A stretch of 64,000 bases of DNA from Gordoniibacillus chartarius (GTDB lineage Bacteria > Bacillota > Bacilli > Paenibacillales > NBRC-103111). Location of the stretch: positions 1-64,000 of the forward strand of contig NZ_JBHLWN010000012.1 of the NCBI RefSeq assembly GCF_042432825.1, given 5' to 3'. Below the pieces are notes generated by a model. The model searched no databases, was not told where the DNA came from, and worked only from the letters and a program-made list of their open reading frames with translations. The position numbers and the translations under genes are program-made. This document shows positions 50,012-59,039 of the stretch, piece after piece; the first letter of the stretch is position 1; the number at the start of each line of letters is the position of its first letter.

Positions 50012-50607
50012 AGAGGCGCCTGATCGTTGGAGAGACGAGAGGGTGCTTTTTTTAATAGGCAATTGTTTGATTCGGCCATGGCCAATCCAATCTTCGGGTG
50101 GCTTAGGCGTTTGAGCTTGGTACAGTATCGTCGACAAACCTGCTGTTGTATCGTTGACTTAGCGGAAAAACTCCCTCTATTTCGGCGAAAAAAGGCGATT
50201 GTCGTACTTTAGACGGAAAACCTCATCCTAATTTTTGTGAAAAGCCGATTTGCACAGAATTGTGCGCATGTAAGCGGAACCATTCCGCTTAAAGAACCAA
50301 AAATGGATGATTTCTCAAATGTAAGCGTAAGATTTCCAGTTAATTACGTTGATCAAAAGTTTATCGGGACTTCAAGACACTTTGTTGGCTGTATATGCCG
50401 AAGAAGAGTGTTATTTTTCACATCGAATAGTATGGTACTCGTTCATATAAGATCGATCACGACATTGCTGCAAAAAATGTTATCGAAAAATCCGCCTGAC
50501 GTAACAGTCATGGCTATCACGCTTAAGAAGAGAAACGCCGGCGTTTTGTTACTTCAGAGCGAATTCTGCTATCATAATATTATATAGGTTACTAGGAAGG
50601 TACTGCT
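50012..50607. repeat. intergenic region with short hairpins and repeat-like sequence
   Basis: No supported gene (the 116-codon open frame at 50237-50587 has no ribosome binding site and unusual composition). The part 50110-50300 has the GCGGAAA/TTTCGGCG style common in Paenibacillus intergenic repeats (from memory). Compact hairpins are GCACA-GAAT-TGTGC (50252-50265) and the perfect TAAGCGGAA-CCA-TTCCGCTTA (50271-50291). A TTGTTA...TATCAT pair at about 50546-50576 may be the helicase promoter. Confidence 0.45.
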
Positions 50608-53600
50608 ATGAGCTACGATGAAGAGCAACAAAGCGCCCGTTCGCGGGGCAAATCGTATACGTCGCTGCTGTATCCACATGGGGAGACGCCTGTGGACGAC
50701 GAAGGGCTGGTGCGGGGCATTCTCGGACTGTTCGGCAGCGGCAGGTCATCGCGTTCGACAGCCGGCAGGTATATTGCCGATACGAGAACGACGCTGGCGG
50801 TGGAGTTCACCCTAAGTCCGATTGCGGCCGGAAGCCGAAGAACGATGCTAGGGATTGACATGAAAATCGGGCCGAAGCGGTTGTACATCGTGCAAAAGCT
50901 GAGAGAGTTCCTGCGCGCCGTCGAACGGGGGCAAGCGTTTCCGATCACCAAAGGGTTCGTCTATGATCCTGCGAAGCATGTTCTGCTGCCGGAGGATCAT
51001 GCCGTCGTACGCAAGCTGATCGATCTGATGAACCATGAAGAGTGGTACTACGACTCGGTTAACCTGTCAAATGGGGGTATGGCCCGTACGGCGGGAGACC
51101 GGACCCTTACGGTACCGCCGGATGCCTGGGAGGAGCTGATTCCGCTTGCCGCCCAGTCGCAGCATGCGCTGCTGGAGCATGGCGGTGCGGCGTATCCGAC
51201 TTTCCTTGTCGCGGATGAACCGCTGCCGCTCGAGTTTCGGCTCGATGAGCTGCCGGAGGAAGGCTGCCGGTTAACCGTCCGCGGGCTGGAGCAGATGACC
51301 GTTCTGGAAGCTTATGGTCTTGCTCTAAGCGGACATCGCCTCTTCCGCATGGAGCCGGAGCAGGCGAGGCAGCTGGCGGAGCTGAAGCAATTGCTCGAAA
51401 GAGCGGACCAGCAGCATGTCGAGATTTTATCGGGGCAGCTCGATGCTTTCGTAGAGAAGGCGATTCCCGGCTTGATGAAGCTGGGGAATGTGCGAATCGC
51501 GCAAGCGGTGACGGATCGGATCGTCGTCCTGCCGTTGAAAGCGCGATTGTACCTGGATCGGGTGAAAGACCGGCTGCTCGCGGGGCTGGAATTTCAATAC
51601 GGCGACATTGTGATCGATCCGCTGAATACCGAGCACAGCCGGCGCGGCGAGCGGCGCATTCTAATGCGCGATGGAGACCGGGAAGGGCGCATAATGGAGC
51701 TGTTGGAGCGGGGCGGCTTTGTTCAGACGGCGGGCGGCTTCTTTATCGACGACGAGGAGACCGAATACGGGTTTCTGTATCATATCGTTCCCGAGCTGGA
51801 GAAGCTTGTTGACATTTACGCGACATCGGCAGTCAAAGCGAGACTGGTGACGGATTTGAAGCCGCCGCGGGTGACGGTCAATGTGGATGAGCGGGTAGAC
51901 TGGCTCGAGATCCGTTTCGATATGTCAGGAATCCCGCAATCGGTCATCCGCGACATCGTGAGTTCGCTGGAAGTCAAGCGCCAATATTACCGGATGCCGG
52001 AAGGAGCGCTGCTCCCGCTCGAAAGCGCGGAGTTTCAAGATTTGGTGCGCCTGCTGAACGAGCTCGGTGTCCGCAAAGGCGACTTGAACGCGAACATGGA
52101 GCTTCGGGTTCCGGCCGTACGCGGACTGCGGCTGCTGGAAAGCGAGCCAAGCTACGGTTCTTCGGTAAAAATCGGCAAGTCGCTGCGAGAGCTGCTGGAG
52201 CATCTGCGGCATCCCGAGCGATTGGATTTTCCCGTTCCGGCAAGTCTCGAATCCGTACTGCGCGACTACCAGAAGTTCGGCTATGGCTGGATGAAGGCAC
52301 TGGCTCACTACGGCTTCGGCGGCGTGCTGGCCGACGATATGGGGCTGGGCAAGACACTGCAGAGCATCGCCTATCTTGTATCCGAACTGCAAGATATCCG
52401 CGACCGCGGAGAGCCGGCGCTTATCGTGGCTCCAGCGTCGCTGACGTACAACTGGCTGAACGAGCTGCGGAGGTTCGCTCCCGAGGTGCGCGCGGTCGTC
52501 GCGGACGGGGAAAGGCAGGAGCGAAGCCATAAGCTGACGCGCGAAGCGATCGGACAAGCGGATGTCATCATTACGTCGTATCCGCTGCTGCGGATCGACG
52601 CCGAGCTGTATGCGGGGCGAATGTTCCATACGTTCATTCTCGACGAGGCGCAGGCGTTCAAAAACGCTTCGACCCAAACGGCACAGGCGGTTAAGGTGAT
52701 TCAAGCGAGGCAGCGGTTCGCTCTAACCGGCACACCGATGGAAAACCGGCTGGAGGAGCTGTGGTCGATCTATGCGGTTGTGTTCCCGGAGCTGTTTCCG
52801 AACAGGAAGCGCTTCGGCGAGCTGTCCCAGGAAGAGGTGGCCAGACGCATACGTCCGTTCCTGCTGCGGCGCTTGAAGAGAGATGTGCTGAAGGAGCTGC
52901 CGGAGAAGATCGAATCGATGGCGGCATGCGAGCTGCTGCCGGAGCAGAAGCAGCTGTATGCGGCTCACCTCGCCAAGCTGCAGCACGACGCGTACAAGCA
53001 TTTGAACGAGGACGACTTCGGTTTTCAGAAGAACCGGATCAAAATTTTGGCCGGTCTTACCCGCCTTCGCCAGCTAATCTGCCACCCCGCTCTGTTCGTC
53101 GAAGGCTACACGGGCAGCTCGGCCAAATTCGAGCTTTTGTTCGAGCTTGTCGAGGAGTGCAGGGCGGCGGGGAGGAGGCTGCTCGTCTTCTCCCAGTTTA
53201 CGGAAATGCTCGACTTGATCGGCCGCGAGCTGGCGTACCGGGGCGTGTCGCATTTTTATTTGGACGGGCATACTCCGGCAGCCGAACGCGTACAGTTATG
53301 CAGCAGGTTCAACGAGGGAGAGCGCGAGCTGTTTCTCATTTCGCTGAAAGCCGGCGGCACGGGGCTGAACTTGACCGGCGCCGATACGGTCGTGCTGTAC
53401 GATCTGTGGTGGAATCCGGCCGTCGAGCTGCAGGCGATGGACCGGGCGCACCGGATCGGCCAGAAGAACGTCGTGCAGGTCATCAGGCTTATCGCTCAGG
53501 GGACGATCGAGGACAAAATGTACGAGCTGCAGCAGCGCAAACGCAGACTGATCGACGATGTCATTCAGCCGGGCGAAGAGGCGCTTTCCGGATTGACGGA

Positions 53601-53631
53601 GCAGGAGCTTCGCGAGATTTTAACGATATGA
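50608..53631 (+). CDS. large SNF2-family DEAD/DEAH helicase
   Basis: A 1007-residue SNF2/SWI2 ATPase. The N-terminal half (about 1-550) is the bacterial SNF2-associated region; no SWIM zinc motif is visible. The motor has Q/I motifs around VLRDYQKFGYGWMKALAHYG, Walker A LADDMGLGKTLQ (about 572-583), DEAQAFKN (motif II) and FALTGTPMENRLEELWSIYA (III). The second RecA domain has VFSQFTEMLDLIG, ISLKAGGTGLNLTGADTVVL and QAMDRAHRIGQKN (VI). Likely a DNA translocase remodelling protein-DNA complexes. Start ATG 50608 after AGGAAGGT. It is distinct from the HepA-like YqhH at 56977. Confidence 0.92.
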   Translation: MSYDEEQQSARSRGKSYTSLLYPHGETPVDDEGLVRGILGLFGSGRSSRSTAGRYIADTRTTLAVEFTLSPIAAGSRRTMLGIDMKIGPKRLYIVQKLREFLRAVERGQAFPITKGFVYDPAKHVLLPEDHAVVRKLIDLMNHEEWYYDSVNLSNGGMARTAGDRTLTVPPDAWEELIPLAAQSQHALLEHGGAAYPTFLVADEPLPLEFRLDELPEEGCRLTVRGLEQMTVLEAYGLALSGHRLFRMEPEQARQLAELKQLLERADQQHVEILSGQLDAFVEKAIPGLMKLGNVRIAQAVTDRIVVLPLKARLYLDRVKDRLLAGLEFQYGDIVIDPLNTEHSRRGERRILMRDGDREGRIMELLERGGFVQTAGGFFIDDEETEYGFLYHIVPELEKLVDIYATSAVKARLVTDLKPPRVTVNVDERVDWLEIRFDMSGIPQSVIRDIVSSLEVKRQYYRMPEGALLPLESAEFQDLVRLLNELGVRKGDLNANMELRVPAVRGLRLLESEPSYGSSVKIGKSLRELLEHLRHPERLDFPVPASLESVLRDYQKFGYGWMKALAHYGFGGVLADDMGLGKTLQSIAYLVSELQDIRDRGEPALIVAPASLTYNWLNELRRFAPEVRAVVADGERQERSHKLTREAIGQADVIITSYPLLRIDAELYAGRMFHTFILDEAQAFKNASTQTAQAVKVIQARQRFALTGTPMENRLEELWSIYAVVFPELFPNRKRFGELSQEEVARRIRPFLLRRLKRDVLKELPEKIESMAACELLPEQKQLYAAHLAKLQHDAYKHLNEDDFGFQKNRIKILAGLTRLRQLICHPALFVEGYTGSSAKFELLFELVEECRAAGRRLLVFSQFTEMLDLIGRELAYRGVSHFYLDGHTPAAERVQLCSRFNEGERELFLISLKAGGTGLNLTGADTVVLYDLWWNPAVELQAMDRAHRIGQKNVVQVIRLIAQGTIEDKMYELQQRKRRLIDDVIQPGEEALSGLTEQELREILTI

Positions 53632-53684
53632 CGGTTACAGACAGATAGGGCGTTAGGGAGATAGGGAGAGGAGACGGGAGACCT

Positions 53685-54383
53685 ATGATCGATATTCATT
53701 GTCATATTCTTTGGGGCGTCGACGACGGGGCGAGCGATCTAGAGGAATCGGTACAGATGGCACGGGTTGCTGTGGAGGAAGGCATCAAGACAATCGTGGC
53801 GACGCCGCATTTTACGAACGACTTGATGGTAAAGATCGACGTGGTCCGGCGCAAGGTGCAGGAGCTGCAGGCGACGCTGGACGAGCTCGGCATTCCGCTG
53901 ACGCTGAGGGCGGGAAACGAGATCCGGCTGGAAAGTGCGGATTTCGTCTATCGTTACGCGGAGCAGGGTACGTTCGGATATCTCGATGCGGAGCGGCGAT
54001 ACGTGCTCGTGGAGGAGCCGTGGGGCGGTTATTTGCCGGAATCGCCGGACATCGTCCGGTGGTTCGTGAGCCGGGGCACGACGCCGATTATCACGCATCC
54101 GGAGCGGCATCCTTTTTTTCGTGAAAATCCTGCTTTGTTGACGGCACTGCTCGAGCTCGGCGCCTGGACGCAGGTGTCGGCCGACAGCTTGCTCGGCAAG
54201 AATGGCGATGATGCACAGGCGTTCGCGGTACAGCTGCTGAACGAGGACCGGGTGCATACGCTGGCGTCGGACGCGCATAACATCCGGCGCAAGCCGAACC
54301 TCGGGGAAGGGTTCCGCCGGATTCGCGAGCACGCGGGCGACGGCAAGGCGGACGCGATCCTGGAGCGGATGAGCCGCATCTAA
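53685..54383 (+). CDS. CpsB/YwqE-type tyrosine-protein phosphatase
   Basis: A 232-residue PHP-fold manganese-dependent phosphatase. Metal-ligand motifs are MIDIHCHILWGVDDGASDLE (HxH), ATPHFTND, ITHPERHPFFRENP and ASDAHNIRRKP. CpsB enzymes dephosphorylate the CpsD/YwqD tyrosine kinase controlling capsule or exopolysaccharide export; here no kinase, adaptor or polysaccharide gene is adjacent, so its partner is encoded elsewhere. It follows the SNF2 gene by 53 bases with GGAGACGGGAGA upstream and ends at a terminator. Confidence 0.92.
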   Translation: MIDIHCHILWGVDDGASDLEESVQMARVAVEEGIKTIVATPHFTNDLMVKIDVVRRKVQELQATLDELGIPLTLRAGNEIRLESADFVYRYAEQGTFGYLDAERRYVLVEEPWGGYLPESPDIVRWFVSRGTTPIITHPERHPFFRENPALLTALLELGAWTQVSADSLLGKNGDDAQAFAVQLLNEDRVHTLASDAHNIRRKPNLGEGFRRIREHAGDGKADAILERMSRI

Positions 54384-54402
54384 CCGCATAGACGTAAAAA
54401 AG

Positions 54403-54440
54403 GGAAAAGCGTTCCGAGCGTTGCTCGAGAATGCTTTTCC
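54403..54440. terminator. terminator between convergent genes
   Basis: GGAAAAGCGTTC pairs with GAATGCTTTTCC (one G-T pair), with A-rich sequence before and TATA after. Confidence 0.75.
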
Positions 54441-54466
54441 TATATGAGGAAGAGGAGAAACCAAAG

Positions 54467-55546
54467 TTAAGGGTAAAATCTTCCGACTCCGCCGAGTGAG
54501 TCGTAGCGGATATAGCGGACGCCGTCCTGATCGACGGCCATATACGAGTCGCCGGGCTTGCTCCAGACGTGGTAGCCGATAACGGCAAGCGGTACGGTGA
54601 CTTTGCCGTCGTACAGCTCCGCGACGTAGAGGAGGCGCGATTTGCCGGAGAGCGTTTTCTTCACGCTGTCGAAGGAAGCGAGGCTGAGCGGCTTGCCCGT
54701 TACCCAAGTGATCCGGTCGTACGGATCGAACTCAGGGAGCAGCGCCTTAGCCTGCACTTGGGCGGCTTGGTCGGGTTGACCGGTTAGGCCGGGGGTGCCG
54801 GCTTTGTCGGCTGCCGGTTTGTTTCCGGTGTTGGACTTCGGGAACAGCGTCTCGTCCGCCGGGAGCTTCTCACCGGTCTTGGCATCCAAATAGACGACCT
54901 CGCCATTCAGCGTCAGCTTCCATAGGGCATGCATCGGTCCGGCGTACAGCCGCTCTTTGCGGCTTAACCGGTCGTTCAGAAATTCGGCCAGATTCATGGA
55001 AGAAGGAATGAGTTCCTGCTGCACCAAAGCTTGGTACAGCGTCGTTAAGCTGAACAGAGGACGCGGGCCGGTTCCGTATTCAATCAGCTTGAATGTGCCT
55101 TCCGGCGAAGCGCCGACGATCATGTAGCCGACCTCTTTGCCGCCCTCGACGAACAGAACGATGTAGCCGTGCGTGCCGGGACCGAGCGGATAGCTCGTCC
55201 AGCTCGCGTTCTTCCAGGCGCTGAAGCCGCTTTCGCGGGCGAGCGCCTGGCGCCACCGGTCGATCGAATCGTCGAGATCGACCGCCGGCTTCGCCGCCGC
55301 TGACGCAGGCGGCGAGTCTTGCGCCGCGGCGGCTGCAGCGGCGCTTTCCGGCGCCGGCTGCTCCGCAGGCGCCGATGGCTGGGGCGCGGCAGGCGGTTCG
55401 GCTGCCGAGGCTGGTTCGGCCGCCTGCACGGCAGCGGCCGGAGCGGCGGCGGCGTCCGCCCCGGGATCGAGGTCGGACAGCGCCGGAAGGGCGAAGGAGA
55501 AGCCGACTGCCAGAAGCAGGGCGGCTGTCCAAAGCGATGGTCGCAT
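54467..55546 (-). CDS. secreted Ala/Pro-rich protein of unknown function
   Basis: A 359-residue predicted exported protein. It has a signal peptide or N-terminal anchor (LWTAALLLAVGFSFALPALS) and then a roughly 70-residue linker of Ala, Pro, Glu and Ser. A folded part from about residue 90 follows (HGYIVLFVEGGKEVGYMIVG, KLIEYGTGPRPLFSLTTLYQ, VVYLDAKTGEKLPADETLF). The folded part has the style of peptidase propeptide-like or YcdB/PepSY-type modules, but I do not recognise a family. It ends near its partner terminator at 54403-54440. It may act in the wall or spore envelope. Confidence 0.6.
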   Translation of the reverse strand: MRPSLWTAALLLAVGFSFALPALSDLDPGADAAAAPAAAVQAAEPASAAEPPAAPQPSAPAEQPAPESAAAAAAAQDSPPASAAAKPAVDLDDSIDRWRQALARESGFSAWKNASWTSYPLGPGTHGYIVLFVEGGKEVGYMIVGASPEGTFKLIEYGTGPRPLFSLTTLYQALVQQELIPSSMNLAEFLNDRLSRKERLYAGPMHALWKLTLNGEVVYLDAKTGEKLPADETLFPKSNTGNKPAADKAGTPGLTGQPDQAAQVQAKALLPEFDPYDRITWVTGKPLSLASFDSVKKTLSGKSRLLYVAELYDGKVTVPLAVIGYHVWSKPGDSYMAVDQDGVRYIRYDSLGGVGRFYP

Positions 55547-55660
55547 CCGTTACGTCACCTACCATTCTATGCTTTGATTGTACTAGCTATGTCATAAAAA
55601 GGTTGTTGTTTGTTGTCCTATGGAATTTAGGAACTTTTAGCGACTGGCGTCAGCTTATGC

Positions 55661-56980
55661 CTAAGTTTGGGCAGCTTCGGCCTGCAGATGAAAGAAACCG
55701 CAGTTGATGACGGAAACTTCGATGCGCGGCCGGTATTGCCAGTCGATTTCCCGCTTGCGGTTGTCGTACTGCGCTTCGATATCCGGCTTCTGCTCGGGGT
55801 CGGCGTTCTGCAGCAGCGTTCCGTAATAGGCGTCAATCCGCTCCAGCTCCTCCCGCAGATGTTCGCCGGCCAGCTCGGCCCATCTGTGGTCGTAGCTCCG
55901 CACGGTTTGCTCCACGTGCGCTTCCAGACGCGCCGCCGCTTCGCCGTACGGCAGCACGTCCGGAAGCAGGCGAATGTTGTCCGGCAGCCGCGCGGTCAGC
56001 TTGCGCTTCAGCAGCTCCTCCTCAAAGAAGCGCTCGCGGATGATCCCGGATGCAAGCCCGATCGCCAGCGAATGCACCTCACTCCGCTTCATATCGCAGA
56101 CGAGCTCGACCTTGAAATTGACGTGCAGCCACGTCTCATAGGCAGGCGCGCGTCCATTCGCCGTTTCGCGGGGCTCCTCGAACATCCGGACGAAGCGCCC
56201 CCGCGTCTTCGCCGATTGGAACAGCTGCTGCAGCCTGCGCGAGCCGAACGTCACGTCGTCCGTCGGCACGCGGGCCGTTACCGTAGTCGGCACGAAGCCG
56301 AAATAGCGGCCAAGAATGCTGTCCGACGTGCCGGGGGCGCCTTGCACCGCGGAGACGACCGCGCCGGTTCCCGGAGCGGGTGGTCCGCCGATGCCAGGGC
56401 GCGAGGCAGGTGCGGAGGGCCCCATTTGGCCTCCCGGGGCTGAGCGATATCCGGCAGCTGTCCCGGACGATACGGCAGCTCCGGATGTCCCGGATCGCGC
56501 AGCAATCCCGCCTGCTCCCACCACACCGGCACCCGAGGCCGAACCGATACCCGAGGCCGAACCGGCACCCGTAGTCGCCGCGGCTCCCCCGGTTGGGCCA
56601 GCCGCACCTCCGCCCGCCGCAGCGCTGCTTGCAGAACCGCCGCCGGCAGGGGCCGCACTCGCGAGCCCTGCTGCGGAACCTTGCGCCCCCGGCCCGGCAG
56701 CGGGCTGTCCCGGCTGACCGGGCCGCCCGCCGCCCGAGAACGGCTTCGCTGATTTCAAGGCTTGGTAGGCGGGCGGGTCGAAGACGAACGTCATCGTCAT
56801 CGTTTCCGCCGGCGCGCCGGTGCGCTCCACGAACCCCCAATAATACGCCCGGTTCGTCAGCTCCTTATCGGCCTCAACCGATAGCTTGACGGTGACATGG
56901 GTCGGCGCCTTCTCCACAATGTCGCATTGATACGCTTCCAAATAAGCATGCACGAAGCTGCGGATTTGCTCGGCATTCAT
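55661..56980 (-). CDS. yqhG: YqhG-family protein with long low-complexity insertion
   Basis: A 439-residue YqhG homologue. The N-terminal part (NAEQIRSFVHAYLEAYQCDI, AYYWGFVERTGAPAETMTMT, FVFDPP) and the C-terminal part (GRYFGFVPTTVTARVP, FGSRRLQQLFQSAKTRGRFV, LHVNFKVELVCDMKRSEVHS, IDWQYRPRIEVSVINCGFFH) are YqhG-like and together match the usual length of about 260-300. Between about residues 80 and 215 lies an insertion made mostly of Gly, Ala, Ser and Pro, with a tandem GSASGI/GSASGA repeat. yqhH overlaps by four bases upstream. Function of YqhG is unknown. Confidence 0.85.
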   Translation of the reverse strand: MNAEQIRSFVHAYLEAYQCDIVEKAPTHVTVKLSVEADKELTNRAYYWGFVERTGAPAETMTMTFVFDPPAYQALKSAKPFSGGGRPGQPGQPAAGPGAQGSAAGLASAAPAGGGSASSAAAGGGAAGPTGGAAATTGAGSASGIGSASGAGVVGAGGIAARSGTSGAAVSSGTAAGYRSAPGGQMGPSAPASRPGIGGPPAPGTGAVVSAVQGAPGTSDSILGRYFGFVPTTVTARVPTDDVTFGSRRLQQLFQSAKTRGRFVRMFEEPRETANGRAPAYETWLHVNFKVELVCDMKRSEVHSLAIGLASGIIRERFFEEELLKRKLTARLPDNIRLLPDVLPYGEAAARLEAHVEQTVRSYDHRWAELAGEHLREELERIDAYYGTLLQNADPEQKPDIEAQYDNRKREIDWQYRPRIEVSVINCGFFHLQAEAAQT

Positions 56981-58806
56981 CGGTCCGCGCTCACCTCCCC
57001 GGAGCCGGCTGCTTGGCCTCCGCCGCCCGCCGCAATTGGGACAACGGCCCCGCCTACGGCGTCCAATAAACCGGAGAACGGCTGATCGGCGGTTTGTTCC
57101 GTTTCTTCGCATACCGCACGGAATTCGTTGCCGAGCTCGTCGAGCCGCCGCCGCAGTTCGTCATCGGAGCGGGACTCCATCGCCAATTTGAACAGGGAGG
57201 TTTCCAGCGACGTCTTCTTGTCGAATCGCTCCAGAATCGTGTCCAGCTCGCCGATGACCGCTTCGAACATGTTGATTTTCTCGTGCAGCAGGGAAAGGAT
57301 ATGCTCTTCGATGGTCCGCTTCGTTGACAAGTTGTAAATTTTCACGTCATGCTGCTGGCCGAGCCGGTGCACGCGCCCGATCCGCTGCTCGACGCGCATC
57401 GGGTTCCACGGCAGATCGAAGTTGATCATGTGATGGCAAAATTGCAGGTTGATCCCTTCGCCGCCGGCTTCCGTCGCGACCAGCACCTGCGCCCGGCTCT
57501 TGAACAGATCCATCATCCAGTCCTTCTTGCCGCGGTTCATTCCGCCCCGGTACGGAACGGCGATCAGCTTCGCTTCTTTGAAATAGGAGAGCAAATACTC
57601 CTGCGTGGCGCGATATTCCGTGAACACAATGACCTTGTCGTTAATTTCGCGGATAAGCTCCATCGCCTTCTCGGCCTTTGTGTTGGCGGTGATCGCCTTG
57701 ATTTTGCTCACAAGCTCCCAGATGCGGGCGCGCTGCGGCGAGTCCTCGGCCGTCTTCTTGAACAAGTTGACGAGAGTGATGAACACGGCGTCGCGCGACG
57801 AGCACACTTCCCGCTGCAGCGTGACGAGCGCCAGCATCGAGGCGATATCGCCTTTCGTTTCTTCGTATCGGGTCCGGACGAAATCGGTCACGCCGTCGTA
57901 AAGCGCCTGCTCTTCGGGAGACAGCTCAAGCTCCACGTTGCGAACGATCCGTTTGGTAAAATGCACCCCGCCGTCGCCCCGCCGGTTGCGGATCATCACC
58001 TTGGACAGCTCCTGCTGCAGCAGACCTTCGTTCTTCGGCGTCCGCTTGGACAGCACGAAATTGGACTTGAAGTTCGTCTGCGCGCCGAGCTGACCGGGCT
58101 TGAGCAGCGTAATCAAGTTGTACAGCTCCTTCAGATCGTTCTGAATCGGCGTGGCGGTGAGGAGCAGGCAATATTTTTTGCGGAGCTCGGTTACGAACTG
58201 ATAGTTGGTCGTTTTTTTGTTTTTCAGCTTGTGCGCCTCGTCGATGATGACCATATCGTAGTCGAGTCCGAGTACGATATCGCGGTGCGGATCGCGTTTG
58301 GCCGTGTCCATGGAAGCGACGATAATGTCGGTAGACTGCCACATATACGATTTCTTCTGGGCGGCGGCGGGAATGCCGAACTTCTGGTTCAGCTCGCGCA
58401 CCCATTGCAGGACGAGCGAGGCGGGGACGAGAATGAGCGCCCGCTTGACCAGCCCGCGCACCAAATATTCTTTAAGGATAAGTCCGGCTTCGATCGTCTT
58501 GCCGAGTCCCACCTCGTCGGCGAGAATGGCGCGGCCGCGCATGTCGTACAGCACCCGCTTGGCCGTCTCGATCTGATGCGCCATCGGCGTCAGCTCGGTC
58601 ACGTACCGCAAACATTGCAAATCCTCGAAGCTGTGGATGAGCTCCGACTGCTCCGCTTCGTAAGCCAGCTTGAACATGGCCCATGGATCCCAAGGCCCGC
58701 CTTGGTCGCTCCGGCTCTGCAGCTCCTGCAGCAGGCTGCGGTCCATATGCAATTGAAGCCCATCCTGGATCGGGCGGACGCCCGGTTGAAGCATCATGTC
58801 GCTCAT
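56977..58806 (-). CDS. yqhH: SNF2-type helicase, HepA/RapA-like
   Basis: A 609-residue SNF2-family ATPase matching YqhH. Walker A is ILADEVGLGKTIEAGLILKE (about 93-112), motif II is IIDEAHKLKNKKT, motif III LLTATPIQNDLKELYNL. The second domain has VFTEYRATQEYLLSYF, VATEAGGEGINLQFCHHMIN and the arginine-finger motif VEQRIGRVHRLGQQHDVKIY. HepA-like enzymes recycle RNA polymerase or remodel nucleoprotein complexes. The yqhG gene begins inside its last codons (ATGA). The pair yqhH-yqhG and nearby lipM reproduces Bacillus synteny, but the gcvT-gcvPA-gcvPB genes in between are absent. Confidence 0.9.
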   Translation of the reverse strand: MSDMMLQPGVRPIQDGLQLHMDRSLLQELQSRSDQGGPWDPWAMFKLAYEAEQSELIHSFEDLQCLRYVTELTPMAHQIETAKRVLYDMRGRAILADEVGLGKTIEAGLILKEYLVRGLVKRALILVPASLVLQWVRELNQKFGIPAAAQKKSYMWQSTDIIVASMDTAKRDPHRDIVLGLDYDMVIIDEAHKLKNKKTTNYQFVTELRKKYCLLLTATPIQNDLKELYNLITLLKPGQLGAQTNFKSNFVLSKRTPKNEGLLQQELSKVMIRNRRGDGGVHFTKRIVRNVELELSPEEQALYDGVTDFVRTRYEETKGDIASMLALVTLQREVCSSRDAVFITLVNLFKKTAEDSPQRARIWELVSKIKAITANTKAEKAMELIREINDKVIVFTEYRATQEYLLSYFKEAKLIAVPYRGGMNRGKKDWMMDLFKSRAQVLVATEAGGEGINLQFCHHMINFDLPWNPMRVEQRIGRVHRLGQQHDVKIYNLSTKRTIEEHILSLLHEKINMFEAVIGELDTILERFDKKTSLETSLFKLAMESRSDDELRRRLDELGNEFRAVCEETEQTADQPFSGLLDAVGGAVVPIAAGGGGQAAGSGEVSADR

Positions 58807-59039
58807 GGTGTCCTCCTGAGTCGGAATGCTGTGCGGCTTTCGCAGATTTACTTGTTAGTATGTACCAGCGGAGGTGCTTTCATAACTTGGAAGCGCGGAA
58901 GCCGTAGGTCATCGGTTTCGAGTGCGGCGTTTGCTTCGGCCCCGGGTGTATGTCTGTGCGTCGTTCGCCTTCACAAGCGTTGGCGGATTTAGTAAGATTA
59001 GAGCATTCCCGGATTGGGCTTGGTAAAGGAGAAAGACGA

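Noticed and set aside
50237..50587. 116-codon frame before the SNF2 helicase
   Set aside because: No ribosome binding site; overlaps hairpins and repeat-like DNA and the helicase promoter.
50700..53631. SNF2 helicase as part of a DISARM- or similar phage defence system
   Set aside because: No methyltransferase, PLD nuclease or DUF1998 gene lies beside it; both SNF2 genes sit among housekeeping genes.
57349..58992. 547-codon open frame opposite yqhH
   Set aside because: Antisense shadow of the helicase; no recognisable domain and His/Asp/Arg-rich composition.
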